DNA of 64,000 nt from Ornithodoros turicata (lineage: Eukaryota > Arthropoda > Arachnida > Ixodida > Argasidae): NCBI RefSeq assembly GCF_037126465.1, contig NC_088203.1, forward strand, positions 85,870,668 to 85,934,667, in the 5' to 3' direction. Position 1 is the first letter of the stretch, and each line of letters begins with the position of its first letter. The translations under genes and the position numbers were made by a program. The notes under the pieces are model-generated. The model saw only the letters and a list, made by a program, of their open reading frames with translations, did no database searches and had not been told where the DNA came from. This document shows positions 32,188 to 44,500 of the stretch, piece after piece.

Positions 32188-32334
32188 CCATTTGGTCGAA
32201 CGCCGTTTGGTCGAACGCCGCTTGGTCGAAAGCCGTTTGATCGAAAGCCGTTTGATCGAAAGCCGTTTGATCGAAAGCCGTTTGATCGACGCCGTTTGTT
32301 CGAAAGACGTTTGTTCGAAAGACGTTTGTTCGAA
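32188..32334. repeat. 15-bp minisatellite (GTTTGATCGAAAGCC type)
   Basis: About ten copies of a 15-bp unit vary as tttggtcgaacgccg, tttgatcgaaagccg and tttgttcgaaagacg. The period gives five-residue repeats in every frame. The same motif occurs in reverse orientation at 33540-33630 and 33988-34021. Confidence 0.92.
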
Positions 32335-32647
32335 GGGAATTCAAAGCTGCATGCACTGTGTTGTTTCTGTAACTGCTCCACTTTTTCTGTAACTTTTGAC
32401 TCTAGCATACGGAGCAGGCAATCAGTGTCCTCTGCTTTTTTTATTTCTTCTTGCTTCTTTTTTTTTTTGCTTTTTGCAGCCGAAGAGGGGAGACCACTGG
32501 TTAGTTGCAGGCGTTTGTCATTTACCAATCAGTAGGACACATATTGAAGAAAGCTGCCCAGGTTGAGAGCAGCCGATAGTCTATCCTTGTTCTGGGCACC
32601 CTTCTTATGAAAAAATGGCTAGGAAGCAAGCGAGCTGGTGAAGATGA

Positions 32648-32759
32648 TGCATAATATAAAAAACCCCGAGACTAGGGAACACGAAGGGACAGACACAAAC
32701 ACCCGTGTTTGTGTCTGTCCCTTCGTGTTCCCTAGTCTTGGGGTTTTTTACATTATGCA
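32648..32759. repeat. Near-perfect hairpin, 55-bp arms
   Basis: The arms 32648-32702 and 32705-32759 pair with two mismatches around a 2-bp loop. The arm contains ggaacacgaagggacagaca. It is non-coding. Confidence 0.92.
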
Positions 32760-32764
32760 CCCTT

Positions 32765-33190
32765 CTTATTGCTGGCGACATATTTAAAGGGAACGGTCTG
32801 AAACGGGATAGTCATATGTGCAAAGCCACTCGAAGTCTGTGGGTGCTAAGAACGAAATTTCGCCATGGTACAACGAGAGATATTAAATTAACAGCATGTA
32901 AAACCTTAGTTCGACCTTGGAGTATGCATCTGCAGCCTCGAATCACTACACATGCACGATATCCGAAGAAATAGAGAAAGTACAAAGATCTGCTGCCTTA
33001 TAATCTTGTCTAAGTTTCGAAGGACTTCTTCGGTTACATGTCTGTTGCAAGAACTAAATTTAGGTTCACTTGCACATAGGCGAAAAGTAAATAAACTGAA
33101 ACTGCTCTTTCTCCTATACAGTGGTCCTATGCAGTTGATTACAAACAATAATCCACTGTTAAAATTTGTTCACATTCGACGGGAATAAAC
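32765..33190 (+). pseudogene. LINE C-terminal fragment
   Basis: A frame with ATRSLWVLRTKFRHGTTRDI and then ACKTLVRP resembles the region before the xLVRPxLEYASPVW block of CR1/Jockey LINEs. It frameshifts after that, and later frames are broken. Confidence 0.6.
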
Positions 33191-33539
33191 ATCAAAAATT
33201 TCATTTACTTATTTTTTAATTCATTTGCCAAAATGTTTAATACTTGACGTCTATTATTATTTCACAAAGGGTTGGGGATTAACAAGTACAGCATGTTTAG
33301 TCACGATGTGTCAGAGCGGAAAAACCTATTCGGTTGTCCAACGGGTTAACAGTGAACAACCCTGGCCCTTGTACTGCTTTTTGGACACTAAAAAGTGGGT
33401 TAGCTTGAGGAATGTGTTTACGGGGAAGCAGATTACACAAAGTTAAATGTTCCTTAGGATAACTGCATTTAGAACTGCAGCTTTTTCTTCTTGTCTTTTT
33501 TTGTCATTTTTGACACCCCAAGTGAAGCAATTAAAAAAA

Positions 33540-33630
33540 TCGATCAAACGACCGCTGCCGTTTCGATCAAACGGCGTTCGATCAAATGGCTTTCGACCAA
33601 ATGTCCTGCGTTCGATCAAACGGCTTTTTT
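33540..33630. repeat. Inverted copies of the 15-bp minisatellite
   Basis: Units such as cgatcaaacggcgtt and ctttcgaccaaatg are the reverse complement of the array at 32188-32334. Another pair of units is at 33988-34021. Confidence 0.8.
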
Positions 33631-33639
33631 TATTTATTT

Positions 33640-33985
33640 ATTTATTCAGAGAGCTCTGCAGCGCCGTGAGGCATTACAGCAGAGGAGTGAGGATGTACAA
33701 TGGTGATGCTACTTGCATCATTCTCAGGAAAAACACACCAATATTGTACACACAGTATTACATGGTAGAAACGAAAAAAAAAAAAAAAGAAAGAAGAGTA
33801 ACAGCAAAAACAAAGAATCAGTGCATAAGACACCTAATCTTAGCCATAAATAATGTATTATTGGCAGCATTAACGGCTTCTTGGGGCAGAGAATTCCACT
33901 CTGGGATGGTGGAACAAAAGAAAGATTGCTTTAAAACACTCGTTGAAAAACGCAAAGGTTCAATTTTTTTTTCTTTTCTTTCTTT
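33640..33985 (-). pseudogene. CR1-like LINE 3' end
   Basis: The reverse strand encodes SFFCSTIPEWNSLPQEAVNA, the (S/N)FFPRTIxxWNSLP motif at the C terminus of CR1/L2-type LINEs, then a short 3' tail to about 33640. It is framed on both sides by units of the 15-bp minisatellite, so the LINE may have landed inside that array or element. Confidence 0.72.
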
Positions 33986-34204
33986 TTTGCTTTCGACCAA
34001 ACGGCGTTCGATCAAATGTCCCGGAACCGCGGGCTACACATACGCAACTTTGTCTGCCGCAAGGCGGCCAACACTCTCTCCACACAAAGACAAATGAGTT
34101 ATTTTCCTTTCCTTACGAATAACATTACATTTTATGTACTGCCTAGCACATACAAACACCTTCACTATTCTTTTTAGTGTGTCTTCACGCTTGCAGATAT
34201 GAAG

Positions 34205-34405
34205 GGGTCACCCAGCGATTTATCCAGACCCCCTATCCCCCTCCCCCCACAAAAAAATCTGGGAGACACCCCCTAAAATTTTGTGAGATTACGGAATGTT
34301 TCGTCAGAGAGCATAAAAATACATGGGAGTGGCCTGCAAGTTGTGACGTCAGAACCCCCCGCGGGGCCCGACAACCTCCAGGGACGAAATTCTGGGTAAA
34401 CGAAC
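34205..34405. repeat. Dispersed repeat, copy 1 (see 39765-39965)
   Basis: The segment shares in order gatttatcc-gaccccc, agacaccccc-taaa, agagcataaaa-tacatggga, gtgacgtca and gacgaaattctgggtaaac with 39765-39965. The same orientation and order show a common repeat family of about 200 bp. Confidence 0.75.
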
Positions 34406-35550
34406 CTTTTCGCCCAATTTGCACTTCCATTTCGTCATTAGTGTCACCGTCAGCTCAGCAATCGGATTGTTCATTAAATCGAGACCATCCCGAGTGAGGC
34501 TGCTTGATGAGCAAAGCGTGCGCAAGTCAGCGTTGCTTTCGACAAAATTTCGACTGTGGGAATGAGTCTTTAGCCAACAATAGGAATAACTCTTTGAGCA
34601 GTTCCATTAGAAAGATGCGTGCCAGGAAAAAAAAACAAAAAAAACACACACACATTGAAATGTGCGTCCGCTGTTTATCTGCATATTTTTTTTTTTCCTT
34701 TCGGAGTTCCTTGCATTCCAAGACGGACAAAAGACCGCCACAAACGGGCTGGTGGAACTGACGGGACATTACTGATTACAATTACTAATGCCATTACTTT
34801 GGCATTTCATTTTCCCAGAAGTCCCTAACCCATTTCTATGCGGTGTTTGAAGAACATAGTAAAGAGATGTGATACGTGCAAGAATTCGTTACACATTTCA
34901 GGGTGATAGCTAGTAATTAGAGTTCCTGGAAAACCGCTACGTAACGAATGATTTCGTCGAGAGATAGTGACTTTTCGATCGCTGAGTTATAGAGAACACA
35001 CTCCTCCTGTCACGTGTTCGATCCTCCCCGGGCCCGGACAATATCACTTATCGGGCTATCCGTAACCTGGATGAGGGATATCGGAAGTGTCTACTCGAGG
35101 TATTTAATACATCCCGGAGAATTGGAAAAGTATACCTGACAGTTGGAAGCAAGCGCGAGAGTTCCTCTCCAGCACTGGACTAATGGACGAACTCTAATAG
35201 GACACTTTTCCATCATCATGACTTTCTCATCCCTTCCACAAGCGCAATGGGGCAGTGTACCGCCATAACGGCGATGAATGACCCACCACATCATCATCCC
35301 ATTTACGCGTGTGTGTGTGTCGTCGAGAGATATGAGAACAGTTTGCATAATGATGATGATGACAATGATGATGACTTGTTTTCTTTTTGATTGAAAGTCA
35401 CTTGGGTGTAATGTGCTAAACAACAAGGTAGTTTGCATAATATACATGAGCAACCATAGATGAGATTTATTGCAGCGTGGAAGGAGTCTGTGACTACAAG
35501 AATGAACAAGAGTGAAGAGTCGAACTGTGCCTGTACCAGGCACAAAAGAT

Positions 35551-35833
35551 CTCTCCCTGTTTGTAAACAAATGACGTCATAGTGTTCAACAGCGCCACCA
35601 ATCTGGTAAAATTGGACTACGTTCGAAGCTAGAGGCGAACAAGGACACGCCCGAAAGCCACGGTCTTGAGAGGATTACGATAGTCCCTGAAAAGGACGCG
35701 ACCTTCGGTCCTACTTTTCTTTCAATAGGAGGCAGCGAACAAGTGTCCATTCGTGGAACCCAGCCCTCCCCTTCCGATATCTTTCGGTTTCAATGTTGCC
35801 TACCAACGTCATGATGACGTTACTGGGTAGAGG
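35551..35833 (-). mobile_element. ~280-bp MITE, copy 1 (inverted relative to 50486)
   Basis: The reverse complement matches 50486-50763 end to end, including atgacgtcat, ggaccgaaggtcgcg, cgtggctttcgggcg and ttggtggcgctgt. The ends are an imperfect inverted CCTCTMCCTG. It is non-coding. Confidence 0.82.
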
Positions 35834-35989
35834 TTTATTCGTTGCTTCTGGTCACAGACCATTCCTTGAATTTTCAACTCAAGTGAATGAGTAATTAGTA
35901 ATGTCATTATCCGATACCAGGCAACAATGCAATGGCATTACATCACTCATTGCTCCTCCACAAAATGTAATGCATCACCATTACATTTT

Positions 35990-37634
35990 GGCCAAAGATG
36001 ACCAAAGGTGGGGAGTAACGCTTCAGGGATGACGCCGAAATAAATCATGTAAAAATAAAACGTTCAAAAATAAATCTCTTAAATATCAAATTTGCAAAAT
36101 AAACTCTTCAATATAAATCATGAGAAAATCCACGCTGTCGAAATAAACTCCGAAAAATAAATTTTGAAGAATAAATGCTTCGAAATAAATCTTTTAACAT
36201 CCATCGTCCCTGATGTGTGCTCTGTGTGCCGTGATTTGTGCTGCTGATTGACGGCTCTACGTCCGCCGCGGAAAATAGTACCCTCCTCGCGCTTGGGGCT
36301 AGCCAGGGCTATAACTGTGACCGAGGATTTCGATACACCGGAATATAGAGCCGACTATCAGGAGAGTTTGGCCATTCTTTGGTATGTTTTCTGATTTTGC
36401 GTTTCTCTTTTTCGTGTGCGTGCGCGCTTCCTTGGCCTTTCTTTTACCAGTGGCAATCCGTCCACAGCGCTCAGCTGACTCAAGGATCAAGAGCATACCT
36501 GGGTAAATTACTTCTAAAATGTAATTAAATTACATTACTCATTACTGCAATAGAAACGTAATAAAATTACATTACAATTACTACGAAAAAGTAATGACAT
36601 TACAATGTCATTACGTTACCATTATTGGCATACATGTTTCCGAGTTTGTGGAAGGCAGAAGAGACACACAAGTTGACGAAACTTTCCTTCCCTGAAATTC
36701 GAGGAAAAAAATGTATGCTTACAGTGTATCAACAGTTAGCTTGTACTCTTCTGTTTGTCTCTTTTACATCCTAGTGTGCCACGTATGACGTATCGTTCCA
36801 CAATGTAGAGACGAAGGAGACATAATGTATCACGACAACAGGAACATTGTCAGGAGGATGGGGCCCGCAAACAATGGTTCTTCAGGGCTGCAAACCGTTG
36901 ACCCAACAACGTTTGTTTGTGGGTGCCCTGCCTAAGGCAACTGGCTCGTCAAAGGGAATTGACGTTTCACGTGCCGATTGAGTGCGTCACCGTTCATAAT
37001 GCCGTTGGAATTCTTTTCACTCGCTAGTCCCCAACTGTCTTTCTGCCAAGTGCCAACACAGAACACACACTCGATTCTTTTGTAAAAAGTAATGAGTAAT
37101 GTCATTAAAATTACAGCCCAAATGTAATTAAATTACATTACAAATTACCTAATATCTAAAGTAATGCATTACATTACAAATTACCAGAAAAAGTAATTAA
37201 TTACTGTAATTTCATTACAATAATGCTATTACCCAGGTATGATCAAGTGTGCATGTCCTGTATTCATACGCGCATCGTCGTCATCACTTTTAAGCTGGAT
37301 ATTTCGAAATCCTAAGTTGTTATATAATTGATAACAATACAAACATGAGCAAGGAACATCATAATAGCATGTTTCGCCGAAAAGAACATCGTGTCGCCCA
37401 TACGGCTATCACTACTTTGATACGGAGCGTTACCTTCCTAAGCCTAACCATGATTTATTTTAACAGCGTTTATTTTGAGGACGTGTATTTTTAAACCGTT
37501 TATTTCAGAAAATGGATTTCGAAGGGTGGAATTTTAAGCGTGGATTTTTTAATGTTTTATTTTAAAAGATTTATTTCGGCGTACAGCCACGCTTCACCGG
37601 TAATGCATTACTCACCATCTTTGGTCACTTTAGG
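35990..37634. mobile_element. TIR element with ATAAA-rich interior, carrying a nested element
   Basis: The left end gaccaaaggtggggagtaac is mirrored on the right by gaccaaagatggtgagtaat (reverse strand). Each is followed by a block ending cgccgaaataaat. The interior is AT-rich with many aataaa-type blocks and has no gene. A second TIR pair lies inside. Confidence 0.7.
36498..37243. mobile_element. Inner TIR element of attaca repeats
   Basis: It begins ACCTGGGTAAATTACTTC and ends with TATTACCCAGGT. Both sides are rich in gtaatxaaattacattac blocks. A short unrecognised GC-richer stretch (36640-37080) fills the centre. Confidence 0.7.
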
Positions 37635-37911
37635 CTTGTCCTGAATCTGAAGGTTCATATTTCCTGAGATCACCTTGAAGAATCGATCTAAGCGAACGTG
37701 CTGTAATAGTGTGCGGTGTTGTCATTGAGCGCATTAAAACCCCCGCTACGGAATTAGACCGCAAGGAAATTCGACGTATACCTTTTATATTTCACACGTG
37801 ACCAAACCGCACATCTAGCGTGCTTGCTACCGACGAAATGCTGCCCTTTCAGTACGACCAATCCGGCAAAATCATAGACTGTAAGCTGACTGTCAATGAC
37901 ATCACGTAAGA

Positions 37912-38050
37912 CCTGGGCCTCGACATATGTCGGCACAGTTCCCTTAGAAGTCGGCCCAGGATGCACATTACCCCAGAGCGGCGTCAGTCGTCACGTTGTC
38001 CACCTCTGTGAGGCAGACAACGGCGAACTTTTTCAGCACTACCACTACCA
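37912..38050 (+). mobile_element. SINE 3' fragment (subtype B)
   Basis: It starts at cgacatatgtcggcacagtt and runs through gtcggcccaggatgcac and cctctgtgaggcagacaac to a CAC-rich end. The head is missing. Confidence 0.75.
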
Positions 38051-38178
38051 ATAACGACAAGTTGAAGATTGGTGCCATTGTCACTTGTGCGTAAACTAAA
38101 TCATCCGTGCCAAGGGCTCTACTAAGACTATATACAATGAAGTCAGATCAGCGCTGCTTAGAATGAGAAACGATGGAC

Positions 38179-38184
38179 TTTATT
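38179..38184 (-). terminator. Polyadenylation signal of secreted protein 2
   Basis: AATAAA on the reverse strand lies 33 bp after the TAA stop of the paralogue-2 gene, the expected distance for a short 3' UTR. Confidence 0.6.
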
Positions 38185-38216
38185 TTCGATGTTTCTGTAG
38201 TTCCGACTGAATTTCA

Positions 38217-38506
38217 TTAGAAAGCTGGAAAAGGAGCCGACTGCAGCATCCCCTTGAGCAGCATGACATAGTGGCTGTACAGGACATTGTACACTTGACT
38301 CAGGACTCTCTTCTCGAAGCCGTCTTTCAAATGCTGCAACCGCTCGGCGTTAAGGTTGACTTTCTTGGAGAAGTCGCTTTCCACGTCCAGGCTGTCGAAA
38401 TAGATGCCTTTCACGTAGAGCGGGTAACCTGGTCGAACAGTCGCTTCGAACTTTGCCTTGGTCGCTGGGATGACGCCCAGGGCACGCACTTCTTTCTTTG
38501 TCTTGC
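38217..38506 (-). CDS. Secreted protein 2, exon 4 and stop
   Basis: The acceptor is cacgtgcag|GC and the TAA stop is at 38217-38219. It encodes KTKKEVRALG, KFEATVRPG, VKGIYFDSLDVE and a helical C terminus with LNAERLQHLKDGFEKRVLSQ, ending SAPFPAF. Confidence 0.88.
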
Positions 38507-41500
38507 CTGCACGTGCACAAAAGAAAGCTTCCATATCTGATGCGACTGTATTGTATTGCAAGTCCTGGCGGAAAGCATGTAGTGCTGATAAACTAATACA
38601 TTCAGGTTCAATATGATGTAGAACTATATATTGCTGGTTGTGCCGGTACCACATCGTGCTCCGTGCAAAATAGGACTTCCAGTATACACTAATAGAAAAC
38701 CTAATTTCTGGCGAGAAAATCAACAACAAAGACTCACATTCACATTATAAAACCAAGCGACTAATTAACGAGAATTTTATCACAAGTTACCATAAACGAG
38801 TATGCAATCCCCGTTTTAAGTATCATGTCCTACGCGCGGTTCTATAGGGCCGAGGCCCAGCTGTATACCGTACCAAATAATGTATCTCCCTTGATCTCAG
38901 CGTCGTATGTGGCGTTGACGGGACCCAGACTGACGCTGCAAACGACGGTGATGTTGCCGCCCATCCAGACGGGATCGCCACAATCCTCGTCTCTTGCCAC
39001 ACGGGAGCTGCCCTGGCGCAGGGCACCGTTGCGGAACTTGGCTTTCAGCTGACGGTTCGTCATCCCCGTTTTCTTAACCTGGGTATAGACAAAACGCTTT
39101 TGAGAAAAACTCGTCGTTCCTTATTTTTATATCTGTATAAAGCAATAACAACAGCAATAAATAAGTGGTTATAATGTAGCGGGATGTTTTTGCCGCTCAG
39201 GCGGCACCTATCCCATTGCTTGAGGGCGAGATGATGGTGAATGATGATGGATGTTGTTGTTGGGCAGAGGCCCAAGCAGTTGAGGAAGGGCAAGGGTTTC
39301 CCAGTGGCTTCAAGGTGGCTTCAAGTGGCGCTGGAGGACGCGTCGCTCAGTGGTCGCTGGATGCTTGAGTAGAAACAATTTGAGGTTCGCTAACTTAGAT
39401 CGTAACAATAATCTTGCACGGGAGGATCTTATTTTTCAGGTGAGGAAGAAACTTCGATTGTCACCCTTTTTGCAATATTCATAGCTGCACTCCCTTAGAA
39501 ATGAACTTCACCGCATAGCACGCTCCTATAGTCAAGCATGATCTCGAATGATATCGTTATCTGCCCCGATTTGTTGAAAACAGGAGGCGTACTCCTCCCG
39601 TTTTCAACAAGTCGGGGAAGATAATGATATCATTCGCGATCATGGTTGGTTATAGGAGCGTGCAATGCGGTGAAGTTCATTTTTAAGAGTGCAGGTCAAC
39701 TGGTGGACAACAAACTCCATAATGTGAAAAGCGTGAGTCTGCTGGGCAAAACTAGAGGGACAGGACCAGTGATTTATCCGGACCCCCTCCTGCACACACC
39801 AACACCCCCCAAAATCTGGAAGACACCCCCCTAAACTTTTGTGATGTTAGCGATATTTCGTGAAAGAGCATAAAAGTACATGGGAGTAGCCTGCACGTCG
39901 TGACGTCACCCCCCCCCCCCTCCACACACACACACACTATAGACGAAATTCTGGGTAAACCACTGGACAGGGAGAACCTGTCTCTCGTTGGTGCGCCCAG
40001 ACTTACCAAAACTTAGGCTGTTCACGTATCCATATGACAGATCGCTGCTGAAAAACAGTGTCTCTTGAATTCCGGGTGTGCTCGTGCGTACAAGGTCAGT
40101 GCGAGTGTATAAGAGGCTCATAGCCCTCGTGGAGCACGGTTGCGAGTATGGCACGAGCCATGGGTGTTTGTAATATCAACTTTGCACCCTGTTTGCCTTA
40201 CACTTCCCCATATGTCTTCTTGTAGGGACGTGGACAATTGATCGCCGGACAAATGCTCACAGGCCAAATCTTACCCATGAAGCGCTGAAGTGGTACAAAT
40301 GCTTCTCAACACTCGCAACCACGCAACTCAGTAATGCTGCTCAACTGGGTTAACTGAGCGCGGCTGCTCGCTTTACGCCGATAATCTACTCCAATAATGT
40401 GTCATATTATTTGTATACCTTTCGCTGTCGCTTCTTTCTGAACATTAGAATCCACACAAATACAAGAAATTTAAAAATTATCAGGGTTTTTTTGCTTTCG
40501 GCCTCCTTCATCACCACCGTGATAAAAGAAAGTCGGGCGTCTGCGCATAATAGTGTGTCGCGCGCCCCCTTCTCATGCGGTCTCATCGATTGCTGCGTGA
40601 AGGAGACTTGGCGCGCACGATCGAACGACGTTACAGCCGAATTAACACGGGTAAGAGCTGCGCAAATGAGGCGTACATCATTAGAGAACGTATATTTTTG
40701 TTCTTTTCTCTCTCTTTTTTAGTTCTGGTGATCCGTCGATAAACGAAACGTTCCAATGCTGTATATGTGAAATTCTAATCGACGGATTTCGAAAGTCATT
40801 CTTGCCTCCTTATAGAGTCTTCCTTTTGTGTCACTGACCTCTCCTATCACTTCAAAAGAAGAAGAAAGTCCTCGTGGTTCATACAACTTAAAGTAGCCAT
40901 TTATTTCCAATAATTAATACTAATTACTGAAAACAATTAAGGCAGCAGTACGTCAAGATAGTGAATCCAGAAGCGTTATCGGATTAGTCGCACTGAAATG
41001 GACTAAGCGTCTGTATTGCCGTACTTTCCGGTGTATAATGCGCGCACAGTAAAAAAGTGCTCTGAAGAGGTCCTGCGCGCGCACAGTAAACTTTTTGCAC
41101 TTTTTTGGTGTAAATGGCTTGTCCCATGGCGCACACCTTTTTGGTGTTGCCTTTACACTCAAATGATGGGTGTTTTCTAATACACCCTTTAGTTAAGTGT
41201 ATTTCTAATAAAACACTGTCATAATGGGCGTTTAAAAACGAAAACACTCTTAAAAGGGGAGTATTCTATTGAAAACACCTTTTATGATGGAATTGTTTGC
41301 TGGCAAATATTCCCTCGCAAATGGCTAGCGAGACCAGTGGCCGAGACATATAGTTCGATGTTCTTGCTTCTATGGCAAGCACCACCGTGAACACGGCAGA
41401 CTATACCAGCGGTGTTTCCGTTGTAGAACCTAAACCGGAGCGTAATGCGCCGCAAGCACGCCTCGTTAGCTTGGTATGTGGGACCAAGGTGAGTGCCGAG

Positions 41501-44500
41501 ACTTGAAGAGACCTCGGGGCTCGGGCACCCTCAGTAGCCTCTACTGGCGTGTCGAATGGATCATACAATACTGAAATACAATTTGTTGGGGAACGTTCGT
41601 TACATGTGGTGGGGCGGGAAACGTTTGTAACGGTGACGGGAATGCGTTTTTGCAATTAACACCCACGCTTGCAACGAGTCAAAGATATCAGCTAAGTTCC
41701 TAACATCATTCCCTGTCAAATACTGTGTTTTTAACTCAGGTTATCGTCTATAATGTGACTACTTGGAGCTGTGAAACCAGTATATTTTTCCTCTCACGAA
41801 ATAAAACACAATTTTTAACACCATATTCCCAATTAAAATGGGGTGTAAAAAAGGTGTATTAGACGATAAACACCTGTTTCAACACCCCAGTTTACACCCT
41901 TAATGATCGACATTGGATAAAACGTAGATGTATGTCGATATTACACCTTTAGTAATGCTCTTCTTGCACCCTTTGCAGAATAGAAAATGGTGTTTTTATA
42001 ACAATGTACCTTTTTTGAGCAAATAAAGGTGTAAAATGATTTACAGCGCTATCTAACGGTGCGCGTTATACATGGAAATATTTTCCTGCAGAGTTCTTTC
42101 TCAGGTCGGTGACGTACAAATTCTATCCTCTTCCAGAGTGACTTTCTCCCAAATCCCTTAGGGCCAGTTGACAAAACCGGCGAAAGGGCACTGGGCTTCA
42201 TAAAAAGTTAATGACGCTGCTTAAGGTCAATAATGCTGAATTCATTGCGGAAGGCTGGCGTGATTGAGAAGGGACGCGAAACCGAAAGCGGAGAGGAGAC
42301 TGAAGTATACTGTGTGACACCGACTCTGTTGCTCTGTATGTTTCCAATAAAGCATATGCATATATTATACACCGCCTTGGTTTATTGTGTATAGTGGTGG
42401 CAGTACAGAAGCTTGTAGCAACATTGCGGTGCGCGTTATACATGGAACTTTTTTCAAATTGGCCCCATTTTTAGGGGTGCGCGTTATACACCGGAAAATA
42501 CGGTATTTCTTTTCCCTGGCATATCGTAGAGGAAACGTTTTGTCGTATATATAATACGCATGCGTACATAATATATATTTGGAGAGCGAAATGTGAGCGC
42601 TATGTGAGAGCGAAATCATTTTGTGACCACGAATCAAAACGGCACCCTGCCTAAGGTCGGAAACGCAGTAGTCTCGAACATGCATTGTAACGTAGAACCC
42701 CCCACCCCCTTTTTTTTCGTTTTCGTTTTATGCAGATTGTGCAGACTTGTCTTGCTACTCCCATGCGAACCACATTTGTAAAGGAAAAGTTACTACCCCC
42801 AACCTCAGACAACCCGCCCCCCCAATCGAAAAAAACTACATCTAATCGGGTCAGCGGGAATGCAGTGAAAAAAAATACAAGGCGTAGCACACACACGAAC
42901 CTATAACACACATTCTTCATATCACAGCTCACTATAAAGCTCAGAAGTGCTGAGAACGCAGCGTCCCTCTCCTTCGGCTCCTGGAATTTTCCCCTCACCC
43001 CAACATCCCTAACCCTAACATCCCCTTAAAACCTACAACACTTCCCTTTCCAAAGTTCCTACCAGTAGGGCTCCAACAGTCCCGACGTTACTCCTTCCCC
43101 CCCCCCCCACCACCACCACCCAAAAAAAAATAAAAATGAAAATAAAAGCCCAGCATACAGGGGCATATCGGGGATTCCAATATATCGGGGATATGACCAA
43201 TTTCCCTCTTTGGGTTGGTGCCAAGGAGCTCGAGCCCTTACGCTTCCACCGCTTCCTTGGCGTGGTAATCGACTGGGACTTACGCGGGGCTCGCCACATT
43301 AAACACCTTGAAACTAAAGTGTAGCGATGGCTCCCCGCAATTCAACATCTTTCTGGCTCAGGATGGGGCTGTGATCAGCGTTCCCTGCTCGCAGTTCACG
43401 CGGCGTTGGTGAGGGCGACTGTGCTTTACAGCCTCCCCATTCTGCACAGGATATCAACAACATCATTAAATACCCTTCGGTCCCTGCTTGCTCGAAGCCT
43501 TCGTCGCTGCCTCGGAGTTCCAAGAATGGCTGAAACACGGCTGGTGAACTCCCGGTTGAGGTTCTACGTGAACGTGAAACGGCTCGGCACTTCCTAAGTT
43601 TGCGTGCTCACATTCCCCGTCACCCGCTCCTCAGGAAAATTCGATACCGCCCTGAAAGCGACTTCTATCGAGTGGCGCAGGGGACACGCCAGACTCTCAC
43701 TGGCTTCATAGCTAAGGACATTATACCGCCAGAAGCCCCCTGGTCTCTGCCGGTACCGCCGACTTTCGTAAGCCTTCCGAACATTCTGGAAAGAAGAGAT
43801 CAGGTCCCCCCTCAAGTCTTCCGAGCCCATTTTCATGCTCTGGTAGGCGAGAAGTTTTCTACGTTTACGGCAGCATATACAGGTGGCGCATCCCGCAACA
43901 ACAAGTCCGCCTCAGCATTCGTCATACCATCCGAAGGCGTAGTGCAAGGACGACGCTTTTCACATCCAACCTCCTCAACAGCTGCGGGACTCTATATATG
44001 CCATCCTTTTCTTTCTACAACACATCGCTGATTTTACCCCGCGGGAGTGGGTAGTCTTCACAGACTCCAAATCTGCACTTCAAGCTATTGAAAATTCCGG
44101 CATACGAGGCCCATCCGCACCCCTACTCACAGATGTGTTAATGGCTTACCACACTGTCTACGCAGCAGGCCACAGGCTAGTTCTCCAGTGGGTTCCAGCC
44201 CATTGTGGTGTCTTGGGGAACGAGCAGGCCGACAGCGCCGCAGAAGTAGCACTCTCGTATAGGAAACTGACCAGTATTGTTCTGCTGAGAGGAGACCGCC
44301 GTTCCATTCTGCGACGCCTCGTGACACCCCTGGCTTCCCGTCAATGGACAACCGACATACCCCCCCCCCCATCTATGTTGAGCAGAGTTGATCCAACGCT
44401 CATTTTCCGCATGCCACGAAACACCTCTCGTCAAGATGCTTAATTCACCGAATGCGACTCGATGTGGCCTTTACAGCTCAGTGGCGTTACCGCTCGAGAC

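Noticed and set aside
33447..34097. 216-codon plus-strand ORF
   Set aside because: It runs across minisatellite units, an A-run and antisense LINE sequence, so it is a composite of repeats.
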